The position numbers were made by a program, and so were the translations under genes. The notes beneath the pieces are model-generated. The model was not told the DNA's origin, made no database searches, and worked only from the letters and a program-made list of their open reading frames with translations. A stretch of DNA of 64,000 nt from Vulcanimicrobiota bacterium (lineage in GTDB: Bacteria > Vulcanimicrobiota > Vulcanimicrobiia > Vulcanimicrobiales > Vulcanimicrobiaceae). The stretch is taken from NCBI GenBank assembly GCA_030041225.1, contig JASHOG010000018.1, positions 41,904-105,903 on the forward strand. Reading direction: 5' to 3'. Below are positions 45,826-56,007 of this stretch, in pieces; position 1 is the first letter of the stretch; every line of letters begins with the position of its first letter.

Positions 45826-47024
45826 CGGGCGTCTATCTCTGTGACGGGATTCGTACGCCGATCGGACGATACGGCGGCGTGCTCTCCAGCGTCCGTGCCG
45901 ACGACCTTGCCGCGATCCCCCTTCGCGCGCTCGTCGAGCGCAATCCTCGTATCGACTGGGAGGCGCTCGACGACGTTTACCTGGGCTGCGCGAATCAAGC
46001 CGGTGAGGATAACCGCAATGTCGCACGGATGGCGCTGTTGCTCGCGGGATTACCGGTGAAGACTCCCGGCTCGACCGTCAACAGGTTGTGCGGCTCCGGG
46101 ATGGACGCCGTCGCGATCGTCGCCCGCGCGATTGCTGCCGGCGAGATCGACATCGGCATCGCAGGCGGCGTCGAGTCGATGAGCCGTGCGCCCTTCGTGA
46201 CGCCGAAGGCGACGAGCGCGTTTTCGCGCGAGCACGCGATGTACGACACCACCATCGGCTGGCGCTTCGTCAATCCGATCATCAAAGCGCAATATGGCAT
46301 CGACAGCATGCCCGAGACGGGTGAAAACGTCGCCGAGGAGTTCCGCGTCTCGCGCGAGGACCAAGACGCGTTCGCGCTGCGGTCGCACGAGCGCGCGGTG
46401 AAGGCTATTGCGTCGGGGCGCATGGCCGAGGAGATCGTCCCCGTCACGACCGGGCAGAAGAGGGCCGCGGTCATCGTCGATCGCGACGAGCATCCGCGCC
46501 CCGACACATCGCTCGAGGCACTCGCGAGGTTGCCGACGCCCTTTCGCGCCGGAGGAACGGTAACCGCGGGGAACTCTTCGGGAGTCAACGACGGCGCAGC
46601 GGCGCTCATCGTCGCTTCGGAGAGCGCCGTCTCGCGCTATGCGTTGAAGCCGCGTGCGCGCGTCGCCGCCGCGGCGAGCGCGGGGGTGGAACCGCGCATC
46701 ATGGGCATGGGGCCGGTCGCGGCGACGCGCAAGCTCCTGGCGCGCACGAAGCGAGCGATCTCGGACTTCGATATCATCGAGCTCAACGAAGCCTTCGCTT
46801 CACAAGCGCTCGCCTCTCTGCGCGAGCTCGGGCTCCCCGACGATGCGCCGCACGTCAATCGCAACGGCGGTGCCATTGCGCTCGGCCACCCGCTCGGCAT
46901 GAGCGGCGCGCGGCTCATCCTCACGGCCTCGATCGAGATCGGTGCAGGGCGGGCACGGCGCGCGCTCTGCACGATGTGCATCGGCGTGGGTCAGGGCATC
47001 GCAATGGAGCTGGAAACCGTTTAA
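45822..47024 (+). CDS. paaJ: Thiolase, probable 3-oxoadipyl-CoA/3-oxo-5,6-dehydrosuberyl-CoA thiolase
   Basis: [77 protein letters not shown]. Confidence 0.88.
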   Translation: MTGVYLCDGIRTPIGRYGGVLSSVRADDLAAIPLRALVERNPRIDWEALDDVYLGCANQAGEDNRNVARMALLLAGLPVKTPGSTVNRLCGSGMDAVAIVARAIAAGEIDIGIAGGVESMSRAPFVTPKATSAFSREHAMYDTTIGWRFVNPIIKAQYGIDSMPETGENVAEEFRVSREDQDAFALRSHERAVKAIASGRMAEEIVPVTTGQKRAAVIVDRDEHPRPDTSLEALARLPTPFRAGGTVTAGNSSGVNDGAAALIVASESAVSRYALKPRARVAAAASAGVEPRIMGMGPVAATRKLLARTKRAISDFDIIELNEAFASQALASLRELGLPDDAPHVNRNGGAIALGHPLGMSGARLILTASIEIGAGRARRALCTMCIGVGQGIAMELETV

Positions 47025-47054
47025 GATTCGCTGAATTGGCCGAGGAAAGTAGTG

Positions 47055-47819
47055 CTAACTCTTAGCTGCACCGAGAATGAGCTCTGCTACGTCTTTCGGC
47101 CGTGATAGGAGTGACGCGTGACTGGTGGGTAGCGAGATTGTTGTTGCGTCGGCGCGGGAGGCAAACTTTCTCTCGAGCTCGGGCGGAATCATTTGGTCCC
47201 GGTCAGAAACTTGGTACCACGACTTGATCGTCTTCCACGCCGGCGCTCCCATTTTGTTTCCGAAGATGGCGCTGTTCACCGGACGCTGCACGCTGGCGAG
47301 CGCCGCAGCCTCAGATACGGGCAAGTCGCCGGCAAAATATTCGGGGAACTTCGTCCGATCCATGTAGAGCAGGCCACCGGGACCCGGCGCAATAAACTTA
47401 TCTCCGGGCGCTTGCGGGAAACCGCCGAGCGCTTCACCCTCATCGGGCGCGAATGCAGCGATGTAGACGAGTGCCTTTACGTTCTGTGCACCGTATGCTG
47501 CCGACGTAATGACCGCTCCGCCGTACGAGTGCCCCGCAACGACCGTTGGGCCCTGCATCGCATCGATCACGGCTCGCGTGTTCGCAGCGTCGTCTGGCAG
47601 GCTTGCCATCTGATTCTGCACCGCAACGACGTTATAACCCGCCGCTTGAAGAATCGGTATAACCTTAATCCAGCCCGATCCGTCCGACCATGCGCCGTGA
47701 ACGAGCACGATGTTGACGTCACCGCCAGTGGCAGCCATTCCATGAACTCCTTTACCGTAGGCGAGGATAGCGGCGCCTGCAGCTGCAGCGCTTCCCGACA
47801 GAAAAGACGTACGCCTCAT
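47055..47819 (-). CDS. Exported alpha/beta hydrolase
   Basis: MRRTSFLSGSAAAAGAAI signal; NIVLVHGAWSDGSGW; VVAGHSYGGAVITSAAYGA nucleophile elbow. Confidence 0.88.
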   Translation of the reverse strand: MRRTSFLSGSAAAAGAAILAYGKGVHGMAATGGDVNIVLVHGAWSDGSGWIKVIPILQAAGYNVVAVQNQMASLPDDAANTRAVIDAMQGPTVVAGHSYGGAVITSAAYGAQNVKALVYIAAFAPDEGEALGGFPQAPGDKFIAPGPGGLLYMDRTKFPEYFAGDLPVSEAAALASVQRPVNSAIFGNKMGAPAWKTIKSWYQVSDRDQMIPPELERKFASRADATTISLPTSHASLLSRPKDVAELILGAAKS

Positions 47820-47967
47820 ACCCTCATTATACAGCGCAACGCTCGGATGTACCACTCACTGCTACGAGGACGGCCTACCTGTGGTAGTACCGGCTAGGTG
47901 CCGGAGTGAAGTCTAAGGTCGGAATGGGGCCGGCCGGCGTGCCGATCGCTAGCGCCCACGCGGGCAT

Positions 47968-48621
47968 CTACTGAGGCAGACGGAACGCGGCTTGGCCGGC
48001 ATAGGACTGCCACGTGACCAGAGCGAGGCCGCCGGCCGTTGCCAGATACCAGAATCCGACAGCGATGCGCGAACCGATTTCCGCCGCACGTAGGCCCCCT
48101 ACGACGCGGCCTCCGTCGAACGGCACGAACGGAATCATGTTGAAGAGGTTGAGAAACGCACTGAACGCTGCGCACGCGAACCAAAAACGATCGTGCAGCG
48201 TCGTGCCGAGTGCATAGCAGAGGGCAGCTAGGCAAAACCCGGTGAGAGGCCCCGCGAGTGCGATATAGGCGCCCTGCTCGGGAGTGCGCGGTATCGCTCC
48301 CGCCGTAAAGGCTCCGAGGAACGGAACGAAGACCGGAAGGCGGACCGGCAAACCGTAGGCGCGAAAGGCGAAGTAATGGCCGAGCTCGTGGCCGAGGATG
48401 AGCAGAACGAGCGCCAGTCCGAACTGCCAGCCGAAGGCGGCCGCGTAGAGCCAAAGTGTCAGGATGAAGGTCCAGCTCGACGCAAAGACCTTGAGCACGA
48501 CGAGGAGTGCTTTGAACTTTAGCGCGAACGCGACCACTGCAGCGATGACGGCACCGATGCCTCCGGCCGCCTTGGATCTCTTGGGCGGCTCTTGCTCGGA
48601 AGCGGGGGGCGCAGGTTGCAC
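47968..48621 (-). CDS. Site-2 protease family (M50) membrane metalloprotease
   Basis: ILGHELGHYFAFRAYGLPV (HExxH) and NLFNMIPFVPFDGGRVVGG. Confidence 0.88.
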   Translation of the reverse strand: MQPAPPASEQEPPKRSKAAGGIGAVIAAVVAFALKFKALLVVLKVFASSWTFILTLWLYAAAFGWQFGLALVLLILGHELGHYFAFRAYGLPVRLPVFVPFLGAFTAGAIPRTPEQGAYIALAGPLTGFCLAALCYALGTTLHDRFWFACAAFSAFLNLFNMIPFVPFDGGRVVGGLRAAEIGSRIAVGFWYLATAGGLALVTWQSYAGQAAFRLPQ

Positions 48622-48624
48622 GAC

Positions 48625-49905
48625 GTGAGGCCTACGACACCGCGCGTTCTCATCCTCGGCGGAGGATTTTCTGGGATCGCAGTCGCGTCACGCCTCGAGA
48701 GACGTCTACGCGCGGGCGAGGCGAGCGTCACGCTGGTGAGCCGCGAGAACTACTCCGTTTTCACGCCGATGCTGCCCGAAGTCTGCTCGGGAGCGCTCGA
48801 GGTGCGCCACATCGTGACGCCGATCCGCTCGCAGTTGCGTCGCACGACGTTCGTGCTTGCGGACGTCGAAGGGATAGATCTTGCATTGCGAACCGTGCAG
48901 ATCACGCACGCCTTAACGGGCGAGCGCGAGACGCTCGCTTTCGACCATCTCATCATCGCGCTCGGCTCGGCAACCTCGACCTTCGGCATACCCGGCGTGC
49001 GGGAGCATTCGTTCGCGCTCAAGACGCTCGAAGACGCAGCTTTGCTGCGCAACCGCCTCGTCTGGCTGCTCGAAGCCGCCGATGCGACGCGCGACGCCGC
49101 CGAACGGCGAAGGCTGCTAACAGTTGCGATCGTCGGCGGGGGATTCACCGGCGTCGAAACCGCGGGCGAGATCGTCGAGCTCTTCAGGAGCGTCGCGCAC
49201 TTCTACCCAAACGTTCCACCGCACGACATTCGCGTCGTGCTCGTCGAGGCAGGAGCCACGCTCCTGCCCGGTCTGCCGCCTCGCATGGGCGCATACGCAG
49301 CGCGCCGTCTTGTGGCACGAGGCGTCGAGGTAAAAACGAAGAGTAGTGTCACGCAAGCAGAGACATCGGTCTTAGCGTTGGAGCACGGCGAGCACATCGA
49401 GACGGCGACGATCGTCTGGAGCGCCGGTGTCACGCCGTCACCGGCCGTAGCCGATGCGGCGCTAACGCTCACCAAACGGGGCGCCGTGATTGTCGAGCCG
49501 AATCTCTCGGTACGAGGACACGAGGGCGTCTGGGCTGCGGGCGACTGCGCGTCGATTCCCGACGAACGCGGCGGCTTCTACCCGCCGACGGCGCAACATG
49601 CAATTCGCGAAGGCCCCCTCCTCGCGGACAACATCGTCGCGGTACTGCGCGGAAAGCCGACGCGGCCATTCCGATTTCACTCGCTCGGCATGATGGCGTC
49701 GCTCGGTGCGCGCAGAGCCGTCGCACAACTTCCCGGCAATCGCGTGCTTACCGGTTTTCCCGCCTGGTTCTTGTGGCGCACGTACTATCTGCTGCGCCTT
49801 CCCGGCATGGATCGCAAGCTGCGCGTCGCCTTCGATTGGACGCTCGACATGCTCTTCGCGCGCGATGTTGCGGAACTGCGCGTCTACCGGCGGCTGCGCG
49901 AGTAG
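48625..49905 (+). CDS. NAD(P)/FAD-dependent oxidoreductase (type II NADH dehydrogenase-like)
   Basis: RVLILGGGFSGIAVASRLER, VAIVGGGFTGVETAGEI, VWAAGDCASIPD; GTG start proposed. Confidence 0.88.
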   Translation: MRPTTPRVLILGGGFSGIAVASRLERRLRAGEASVTLVSRENYSVFTPMLPEVCSGALEVRHIVTPIRSQLRRTTFVLADVEGIDLALRTVQITHALTGERETLAFDHLIIALGSATSTFGIPGVREHSFALKTLEDAALLRNRLVWLLEAADATRDAAERRRLLTVAIVGGGFTGVETAGEIVELFRSVAHFYPNVPPHDIRVVLVEAGATLLPGLPPRMGAYAARRLVARGVEVKTKSSVTQAETSVLALEHGEHIETATIVWSAGVTPSPAVADAALTLTKRGAVIVEPNLSVRGHEGVWAAGDCASIPDERGGFYPPTAQHAIREGPLLADNIVAVLRGKPTRPFRFHSLGMMASLGARRAVAQLPGNRVLTGFPAWFLWRTYYLLRLPGMDRKLRVAFDWTLDMLFARDVAELRVYRRLRE

Positions 49906-49910
49906 GGCGG

Positions 49911-50738
49911 TTAGCCCGCGATTGCGCCCATACGCCACGTAGCAACGAAAGCGCGAAAGACGACGGGAAACTCTGCGTGAACGAAGCGCACGCTGCGACC
50001 GCCGGTTCGAGTGAAGCCCGGGATCGTGGCCACGAGATCGGCCTGCGCCGCCGTGACGAGTTGTACATCGAGCGTCACAGGTGGCGTGAAACGATACGGC
50101 TGCGCCTCCTGTGCCCGTGCGATCGCCTGACGCGCCGCGTCGCGAATTAACGCTTGCGCCGCCGCCGGCGTGAGCGAGTCGGCGGCGAAGCTCCCAATGG
50201 ATTCCTTGACGATCGCGCCGCACACCCACGGCATCTGCCGCTGCGCGCCCTGCACCGTCGTACGATCGCCCGTGATGAGAAGAAGCGGAACGCCGTAGTA
50301 CCCGAGCAACCCTGCGTTGATCGTCGCCTCGCTGCAGACCACGTCGTTGACACGCACCTCGTAGATCACCGAGGGCGTGTACGTATGGCAAAGCACCGCG
50401 TTTTCGTCGCCGACTGCACCATGGTATCCGACAAAGAAAGCGCCGCCGAAGCCGCCGTCGGCGCTCTGTGCCATCGAGTACGGCTTGCGGTTCCCGAAGA
50501 TCACCCGTACGTCGGTGGGAAGCTCGTCGAAGAGCAGGTTGTGCATCGGTCCGTGCGAGTCGTTGACGAGGATCTCACCTACGCCTGCTTGACGCGCCCC
50601 GTCGATTGCAGCGCGTACTTCTTGCGTGTAGTAGCGGCGGAACGTCGAGTACTCGGGATGCGGTGTTCGCGCGTCGACTTGCTTCCACGTCGTCACGCCC
50701 GCAACGCCCTCCATGTCGCTCGAGATATATAGCTTCAC
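49911..50738 (-). CDS. M55 family D-aminopeptidase (DppA-like), copy 1
   Basis: MKLYISSDMEGVAGV, EILVNDSHGPMHNLLFDELP, GDENAVLCHTY. Confidence 0.88.
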   Translation of the reverse strand: MKLYISSDMEGVAGVTTWKQVDARTPHPEYSTFRRYYTQEVRAAIDGARQAGVGEILVNDSHGPMHNLLFDELPTDVRVIFGNRKPYSMAQSADGGFGGAFFVGYHGAVGDENAVLCHTYTPSVIYEVRVNDVVCSEATINAGLLGYYGVPLLLITGDRTTVQGAQRQMPWVCGAIVKESIGSFAADSLTPAAAQALIRDAARQAIARAQEAQPYRFTPPVTLDVQLVTAAQADLVATIPGFTRTGGRSVRFVHAEFPVVFRAFVATWRMGAIAG

Positions 50739-51568
50739 GGAGGCGTGATCGCTCCGGCGCCGAGCCGCACCGCGGCGACGTAGGCACGATAGGCTGATTC
50801 ATAGCCGTCGGCGCTAAAGCGCAGCGTGCGGCCGTTGACGCGCTCGAATCCCGGCATGAGCTCGATGAAGTCCGCGACCTCGACGCGCGTCGCCTCGAAG
50901 AGCATCTCGACGTTTCCGGGGAACGTGAACGGCTTTGCCGCTGCGATGCGCCGAATGGCCTCGCGCGCGCCGGTCCGAATCGCCGCTTGTGCCGCCTGCG
51001 GTGTGAGCGTTGAGGTTGCATAGAAACCGATGGCGTCCTTGACCGCGACGCCGACGGCCCACGGAAGCGCGCGCGTCGTCTCTCGGACAATCGTGCTGTC
51101 GCCGGTTATGAGCACGATGGGGACTCCGCGTGATCCCGCAAGCGCGGCAACGAGCAGTGCCTCGCTGCACTCGGTGCCGTTCATCGTTACCCGATAGACG
51201 ACGTCGTCGCTGAAGGTGTGCGCGAGCACGCCGTCTCGATCTCCGCCTTTGGCATGATAGCCGGTCAGGAAGACCGCGTCGACGCCGGGTTCGATCTTTT
51301 CCGCCATCGAGTACGGTTTCGGCGCGCCGGAGACGAGCCGCACGTCGGCCGGTAACTCGTCGAAGAGGAGGTTGCGCATCGACGAATGCGAGTCGTTGAT
51401 GAGGATGTCCGTCGCACCGGCTTCACGTGCGCCCTCGATCGCAGCCCGAACTTCCTGCGTCATGTAGCGCCGGTAGATTGGATACTCCTCACGGTTTTCG
51501 GGGTCGCACTGGCGCCACACGCAGACTCCGGCGGTTCCCTCCATGTCGCAAGAGATGTAAATCCGCAT
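50735..51568 (-). CDS. M55 family D-aminopeptidase (DppA-like), copy 2
   Basis: MRIYISCDMEGTAGV, DILINDSHSSMRNLLFDELP, GYHAKGGDRDGVLAHTF. Confidence 0.88.
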   Translation of the reverse strand: MRIYISCDMEGTAGVCVWRQCDPENREEYPIYRRYMTQEVRAAIEGAREAGATDILINDSHSSMRNLLFDELPADVRLVSGAPKPYSMAEKIEPGVDAVFLTGYHAKGGDRDGVLAHTFSDDVVYRVTMNGTECSEALLVAALAGSRGVPIVLITGDSTIVRETTRALPWAVGVAVKDAIGFYATSTLTPQAAQAAIRTGAREAIRRIAAAKPFTFPGNVEMLFEATRVEVADFIELMPGFERVNGRTLRFSADGYESAYRAYVAAVRLGAGAITPP

Positions 51569-51577
51569 TAGGGAACC

Positions 51578-51985
51578 TTAATGCGACTCGCGCAAGCCGT
51601 CACGTGCCTCGGCGAGTCCGGTCTGTGCGGCGACGTTGTGCGGGTTCACCGCAAGCGCGCGCTCGTAGTAGGGGATCGCCTCTCGAAAGCGACTCGCCGC
51701 GAGCTCTAAGTCGCCCAGCTGCGTCAGCGCGACGTCGTCGTTCGGATGCTGCGCGACACGGCGCTCGAGCGCCTCATACTGCAGCATCACTGCCGCCGGC
51801 GGTCCTCCTTCGACACGCTGCTGAGCCGTCTGCCCTGCCCCCGCGCTCGCCGCACCGAAAACCGAGCCCCCGGAGCCGAAGCCGACGTACACGAGGTACC
51901 CCATAACCCCCAGGAACGCGACAGCGAAGGGCACGACGAAGAAGAGGTAGATGCGCGGCGGAAGGCCGCGAGAAGGGGTGCTCAC
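51578..51985 (-). CDS. Membrane-anchored TPR protein
   Basis: TM IYLFFVVPFAVAFLGVMGYLVYVGF; DVALTQLGDLELAASRFREAIPYYERALAVNPHNVAAQTGLAEA; GTG start. Confidence 0.7.
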   Translation of the reverse strand: MSTPSRGLPPRIYLFFVVPFAVAFLGVMGYLVYVGFGSGGSVFGAASAGAGQTAQQRVEGGPPAAVMLQYEALERRVAQHPNDDVALTQLGDLELAASRFREAIPYYERALAVNPHNVAAQTGLAEARDGLRESH

Positions 51986-52022
51986 CAAGAGTCGTTTGGA
52001 CGGGCGACGAAGAGAATCATCC

Positions 52023-52580
52023 GTGCTCCCTTCCGAGGCTGAGCTGCAACTTCTTTTTGCGCGGCTCAATAACGAGTACTTTAACGGCAATGCGCCCAAC
52101 TGCCGCATCGCCTACAACGAGCGCTTCTCCAACTCAGCGGGACGCATCACCTATGGACGCAAGCCCTTGCTCATCGAGCTGTCGCCGAAGCACTTCCGGC
52201 GCAGCCCTAGTGCGCTCGAGGAGACGCTCCTGCACGAGATGGTGCACGCGTGGTGCTACGAAAAGTATAAAGACACCGGGCACGGCACGCGCTTTCGCCG
52301 CAAGATGCGCGAGTGCGGCCTCAGCTCGATCTACCACGACCTCGGCCACGTGCGGCCGAGCAACGAATCGAGCAGGCGGTACATCCTCCGCTGCGAGGCG
52401 TGCGCCTTCGAGGTGCTCCGCAGACGTGTGCCGCGTAAGCCCGCGAGCTGCCCACGTTGCAACCACCGCCGCTTCGATCCTCGCTTCCCGCTCGCAGTCT
52501 ACGAGATCGTCGAGACGAGGCTTTTGGATTCTGCGGGTCCCGATGTAGCGGCAGCCTATAAGGGCAGCCGCAGTGGTTGA
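52023..52580 (+). CDS. SprT-like zinc metalloprotease-fold protein
   Basis: LLHEMVHAWCYEKYKDTGHGTRF (HExxH), CEAC...CPRCNHR zinc ribbon. Confidence 0.88.
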   Translation: MLPSEAELQLLFARLNNEYFNGNAPNCRIAYNERFSNSAGRITYGRKPLLIELSPKHFRRSPSALEETLLHEMVHAWCYEKYKDTGHGTRFRRKMRECGLSSIYHDLGHVRPSNESSRRYILRCEACAFEVLRRRVPRKPASCPRCNHRRFDPRFPLAVYEIVETRLLDSAGPDVAAAYKGSRSG

Positions 52581-52588
52581 CCGGTATA

Positions 52589-52602
52589 TACACCATGGTG
52601 TA
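52589..52602. promoter_or_regulatory. Candidate autoregulatory operator TACACCATGGTGTA (perfect palindrome)
   Basis: 14-bp perfect palindrome spanning the ATG of the RHH antitoxin gene. Confidence 0.6.
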
Positions 52603-52876
52603 CATTTTGGTGGTGCGGAGAACGCAAATCTATCTCGATGAGGAGCAGAAACGAAGGCTGAGAAGCCTTGCGGCGCACCTCGATTCCAACGTCTCCGACC
52701 TGATCCGCAGGGCTGTCGATCGCCTCCTAAGCGAGGAGTGGAGACCGGATGCCTGGGAAGCAAGGTTTGATGCGTGGCAACAAAAGGCGCGCAAGCGCCT
52801 GGGTAACATCAGCATAGAAGACTTCGATCGCGCTCATCGTTCGGCAACAAAACGCGGAGCGAAGAAGGCCCGATGA
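52595..52876 (+). CDS. Ribbon-helix-helix (CopG-like) antitoxin
   Basis: RRTQIYLDEEQKRRLRSLAAHLDSNVSDLIRRAVDRLL; 4-nt overlap with PIN gene. Confidence 0.85.
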   Translation: MVYILVVRRTQIYLDEEQKRRLRSLAAHLDSNVSDLIRRAVDRLLSEEWRPDAWEARFDAWQQKARKRLGNISIEDFDRAHRSATKRGAKKAR

Positions 52877-53493
52877 GCAGACTTGTCGTCGTCCTCGACG
52901 CAAACGTGCTAGGCCCCGGACTCGTCGGCGCCGGTACGTCGTCTGCGGAGATCGTGCGGTTATGGCGGGGCGGCATCTTCGACATCTTGGTCGCAGGTAA
53001 GCTTCTGGAGGAGATCGCCGAAACGTTAAGGGCGCTCGGTCTCGACGACGAAGCGACCATGGAGCTTGTGCCTGTCCTTACGCGGGATCCCTCTACGGTT
53101 GTTGCCATCAAGCATCAGCGCATGGGCTGCTCGGATCCGGATGACGATTACTTATTCGAGCTTGCGATCTCCGGCAACGCGGCGTTCATCGTAACGCGAG
53201 ACAAGGGGCTCTTTTGCTTGCCCTCGTCACTGGACCTCACGCTCAAAACACTCGGCATCCTCGTGATCAACGACGTAGACTTCCTCGAGTATGTGCGTGG
53301 GCATCTGTTCTCACCGCTGGTGTACGAAGCCTCGACGCTCTGCGTCGGGGACGTTCAGGGACCTCTGGATGTGCCGTGCCTCGTATGCGGCCACGGTTTT
53401 CATTGGGACGTCGAGTGCGGAGCCATCCTTGAGTGCGAGGGGGCCCCGTGCCAGCGTACCTGCCCGGTATCCCTCGAGCCACAAGCTCTGTAG
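52873..53493 (+). CDS. PIN-domain toxin with C-terminal Cys-rich extension
   Basis: [44 protein letters not shown]; tail [29 protein letters not shown]. Confidence 0.85.
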   Translation: MSRLVVVLDANVLGPGLVGAGTSSAEIVRLWRGGIFDILVAGKLLEEIAETLRALGLDDEATMELVPVLTRDPSTVVAIKHQRMGCSDPDDDYLFELAISGNAAFIVTRDKGLFCLPSSLDLTLKTLGILVINDVDFLEYVRGHLFSPLVYEASTLCVGDVQGPLDVPCLVCGHGFHWDVECGAILECEGAPCQRTCPVSLEPQAL

Positions 53494-53555
53494 AACGGTC
53501 CACGCGTGCGACTTCTATCCGAGCCTCGCGAGAAAACTGGAGTCACGATAGCACC

Positions 53556-54989
53556 GTGAATACAAGGCGAGAGACGTCGTTGCGCGACGGCACGAAGACG
53601 AGGACCGAGACCGACTCGATGGGCAGCATCGAGGTTCCGGCCGACACGTACTATGGAGCTCAATCGGCGCGCTCGCTGGTCCACTTCGACATCGGTGACG
53701 GTGCGTGGCCCCGGGATGTGATGCCGCGCGAGGTCATTCGCGCGATGGGTGTGTTGAAGAAGGCCTGTGCGCTCGTCAACAACGAGCTCGGAAAGCTCAG
53801 CGACGAAAAGACGAGGCTCATCGTCAGGGCGGCGGATGAGGTGATCGACGGCAAGCTCGATGCGCACTTCCCACTGCGGATCTGGCAAACCGGCTCCGGC
53901 ACGCAGACGAACATGAACGTCAACGAGGTTATCTCGAACCGTGCGATCGAGCTGGCCGGCGGGGTCATGGGCTCGAAGAAGCCGATTCATCCCAACGACG
54001 ACGTGAACATGTCGCAGTCGTCGAACGACACGTTCCCGACCGCGATGCACATAGCGGCCGCGAGGGCGATGGTCGATATGCTTCCTGCCGTCGAAGCGCT
54101 ACGCGGCGCGCTCGCGGCGAAAGCGAAGGCGTGGAGCGCGATCGTGAAGGTCGGGCGCACGCATTTGCAGGACGCAACGCCGCTGACTCTCGGCCAAGAG
54201 TTCTCCGGGTACGCGACGCAGCTCGACCGCGCGATTCGAGCTTGCCACGAGGCGCTCGACCCGCTCTACGATCTCGCAATCGGAGGAACGGCGGTCGGTA
54301 CGGGACTGAACGCTCATCCCGAGTTTGCAGAGCGCACGGCGAAGAAGATCGCAGTGCTCACTGGGCTGCCGTTCCGTTCTCATCCGAACAAGTTCACTGC
54401 GCTCGCCTCGCACGACGATTTCGTCTTCGCCTCAGGCGCGCTGAAGACGCTCGCGGCGGCACTGATGAAGATCGCGAACGACATTCGCTGGCTCGGCTCG
54501 GGGCCGCGCGCCGGCATCGGCGAGCTCATCTTGCCGGAAAACGAGCCGGGCAGCTCGATCATGCCCGGCAAGGTGAATCCGACGCAGTCGGAGGCAATGA
54601 CGATGGTCTGCGTGCAGGTCTACGGCAACGATCTCGCAGTGAGCTTCGGTGCCTCGCAGGGGAACTTCGAGCTCAACGTCTTCAACCCGGTGATGATCGC
54701 GAACTTCCTGCACTCGACGTCGCTGCTCAAAGATGCCTGCACGATGTTCCGCATCCACATGGTCGAAGGCCTCGAGCCCAACGAAGAGATTATCAAGCGC
54801 CATCTCGATGAGTCGCTCATGGTCGTCACGGCGCTATCACCGCATATCGGCTACGACAAAGCCGCCGCGATCGCAAAGAAGGCGCATCACGAGAAGACAA
54901 CGCTCAAAGCAGCGGCCCTCGCGCTCGGTGTCAGCGAGGCCGACTACGATAAGATCGTCGTCCCCGCGGAGATGACGAGACCCAAGTAG
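53556..54989 (+). CDS. fumC: Class II fumarate hydratase
   Basis: [73 protein letters not shown]. Confidence 0.95.
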   Translation: MNTRRETSLRDGTKTRTETDSMGSIEVPADTYYGAQSARSLVHFDIGDGAWPRDVMPREVIRAMGVLKKACALVNNELGKLSDEKTRLIVRAADEVIDGKLDAHFPLRIWQTGSGTQTNMNVNEVISNRAIELAGGVMGSKKPIHPNDDVNMSQSSNDTFPTAMHIAAARAMVDMLPAVEALRGALAAKAKAWSAIVKVGRTHLQDATPLTLGQEFSGYATQLDRAIRACHEALDPLYDLAIGGTAVGTGLNAHPEFAERTAKKIAVLTGLPFRSHPNKFTALASHDDFVFASGALKTLAAALMKIANDIRWLGSGPRAGIGELILPENEPGSSIMPGKVNPTQSEAMTMVCVQVYGNDLAVSFGASQGNFELNVFNPVMIANFLHSTSLLKDACTMFRIHMVEGLEPNEEIIKRHLDESLMVVTALSPHIGYDKAAAIAKKAHHEKTTLKAAALALGVSEADYDKIVVPAEMTRPK

Positions 54990-54998
54990 CCGCTGAAA

Positions 54999-55961
54999 TT
55001 AACGGAAGAGAGGCAAGTCCTTCGCCAACTCGTTGACAGGCTTGAGCTCGTCTCGCTCCCGCGCTATAAATGCAACGCCATTGCCTTGAAGAATTTCTGA
55101 TATCCATGCCACATCGCTGCTTGGTTCGTTGCCGAAGGCGAGGACGGGGCTAGCGCGGCCGATGTCGGCACGATACCTTACGGAGTAGTCGAAGAGCTGG
55201 CCCATACCGTAGCGCATCCGGTCCACGGCCGCTGTTTGGCGCGTTAGGCTCTTGACCTCGACGAGGAGTTTCCGGCTGCCGAGTTGAGCGAGAAGATCGA
55301 GGTTGTTGTTGAAGAGGCATGAGCCTCCGCGGTACTCGACGCGCTCCTTGAGTAAGCGCAACGTGTCCTGATGATCGCGCCGCGCTCGTTCCTGCAGTGC
55401 TGCTGCCTCGTAGACGTCGGGCCCGGTACCGGTAGGTCGATAGCCAGTGCCTTCCGGGACGGCGACGAGCGGGCGTAACGCATCGCGCGGTGGCGCGAGG
55501 AGGGGCGACACGCGCCCGGCAAGGGCGTCCGATACTGTTGGCGCGTCTGCAAACACGGCGCCGGTCACTCCCGCTGCTTCAAGGATGCGGTGGAAGTCGA
55601 GGTCATCGATGTAGCGTACCGACTGTCCCTGAAACGCGTTACGGTCGTTAAAGCGGGACTCGTACATGCGGCCGACCGGGTCGAGGTATGGCACGGGGCG
55701 AGCGAAGCGTATTCCCTTTTCGATACTCACAAAGCGGTGGCCAGGGTTATTCGCGTCGTCCCAAACGTCACCAAGCGCGCCGCAGCCGAAGTATGTACTC
55801 GCTTCGCCTGCGGTCGCACCGCGCGAAGGGCGGTAGTATACGAACCTTTCGCCGCCGCCGATACGGTCGAAGTACTGCTCCGGATAGTGGTAAACGACGA
55901 ACTCAGTGTCGAGGTACTTTGGATCATCGCGCCATGCGCGCTGCATCAGCACGAGAGGCAT
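54999..55961 (-). CDS. Putative restriction-endonuclease-like protein (PD-(D/E)XK-type C-terminal domain)
   Basis: NNNLDLLAQLGSRKLLVEVKSLTRQ...RMRYGMGQLFDYSVRYRADIG reads as D-x(n)-ExK plus helix Q; N-terminal domain unassigned. Confidence 0.5.
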   Translation of the reverse strand: MPLVLMQRAWRDDPKYLDTEFVVYHYPEQYFDRIGGGERFVYYRPSRGATAGEASTYFGCGALGDVWDDANNPGHRFVSIEKGIRFARPVPYLDPVGRMYESRFNDRNAFQGQSVRYIDDLDFHRILEAAGVTGAVFADAPTVSDALAGRVSPLLAPPRDALRPLVAVPEGTGYRPTGTGPDVYEAAALQERARRDHQDTLRLLKERVEYRGGSCLFNNNLDLLAQLGSRKLLVEVKSLTRQTAAVDRMRYGMGQLFDYSVRYRADIGRASPVLAFGNEPSSDVAWISEILQGNGVAFIARERDELKPVNELAKDLPLFR

Positions 55962-56007
55962 CTGACGCTTGCGTTTTTCGCGTAAGGACTATCTTCCTGT
56001 GCGAAGA

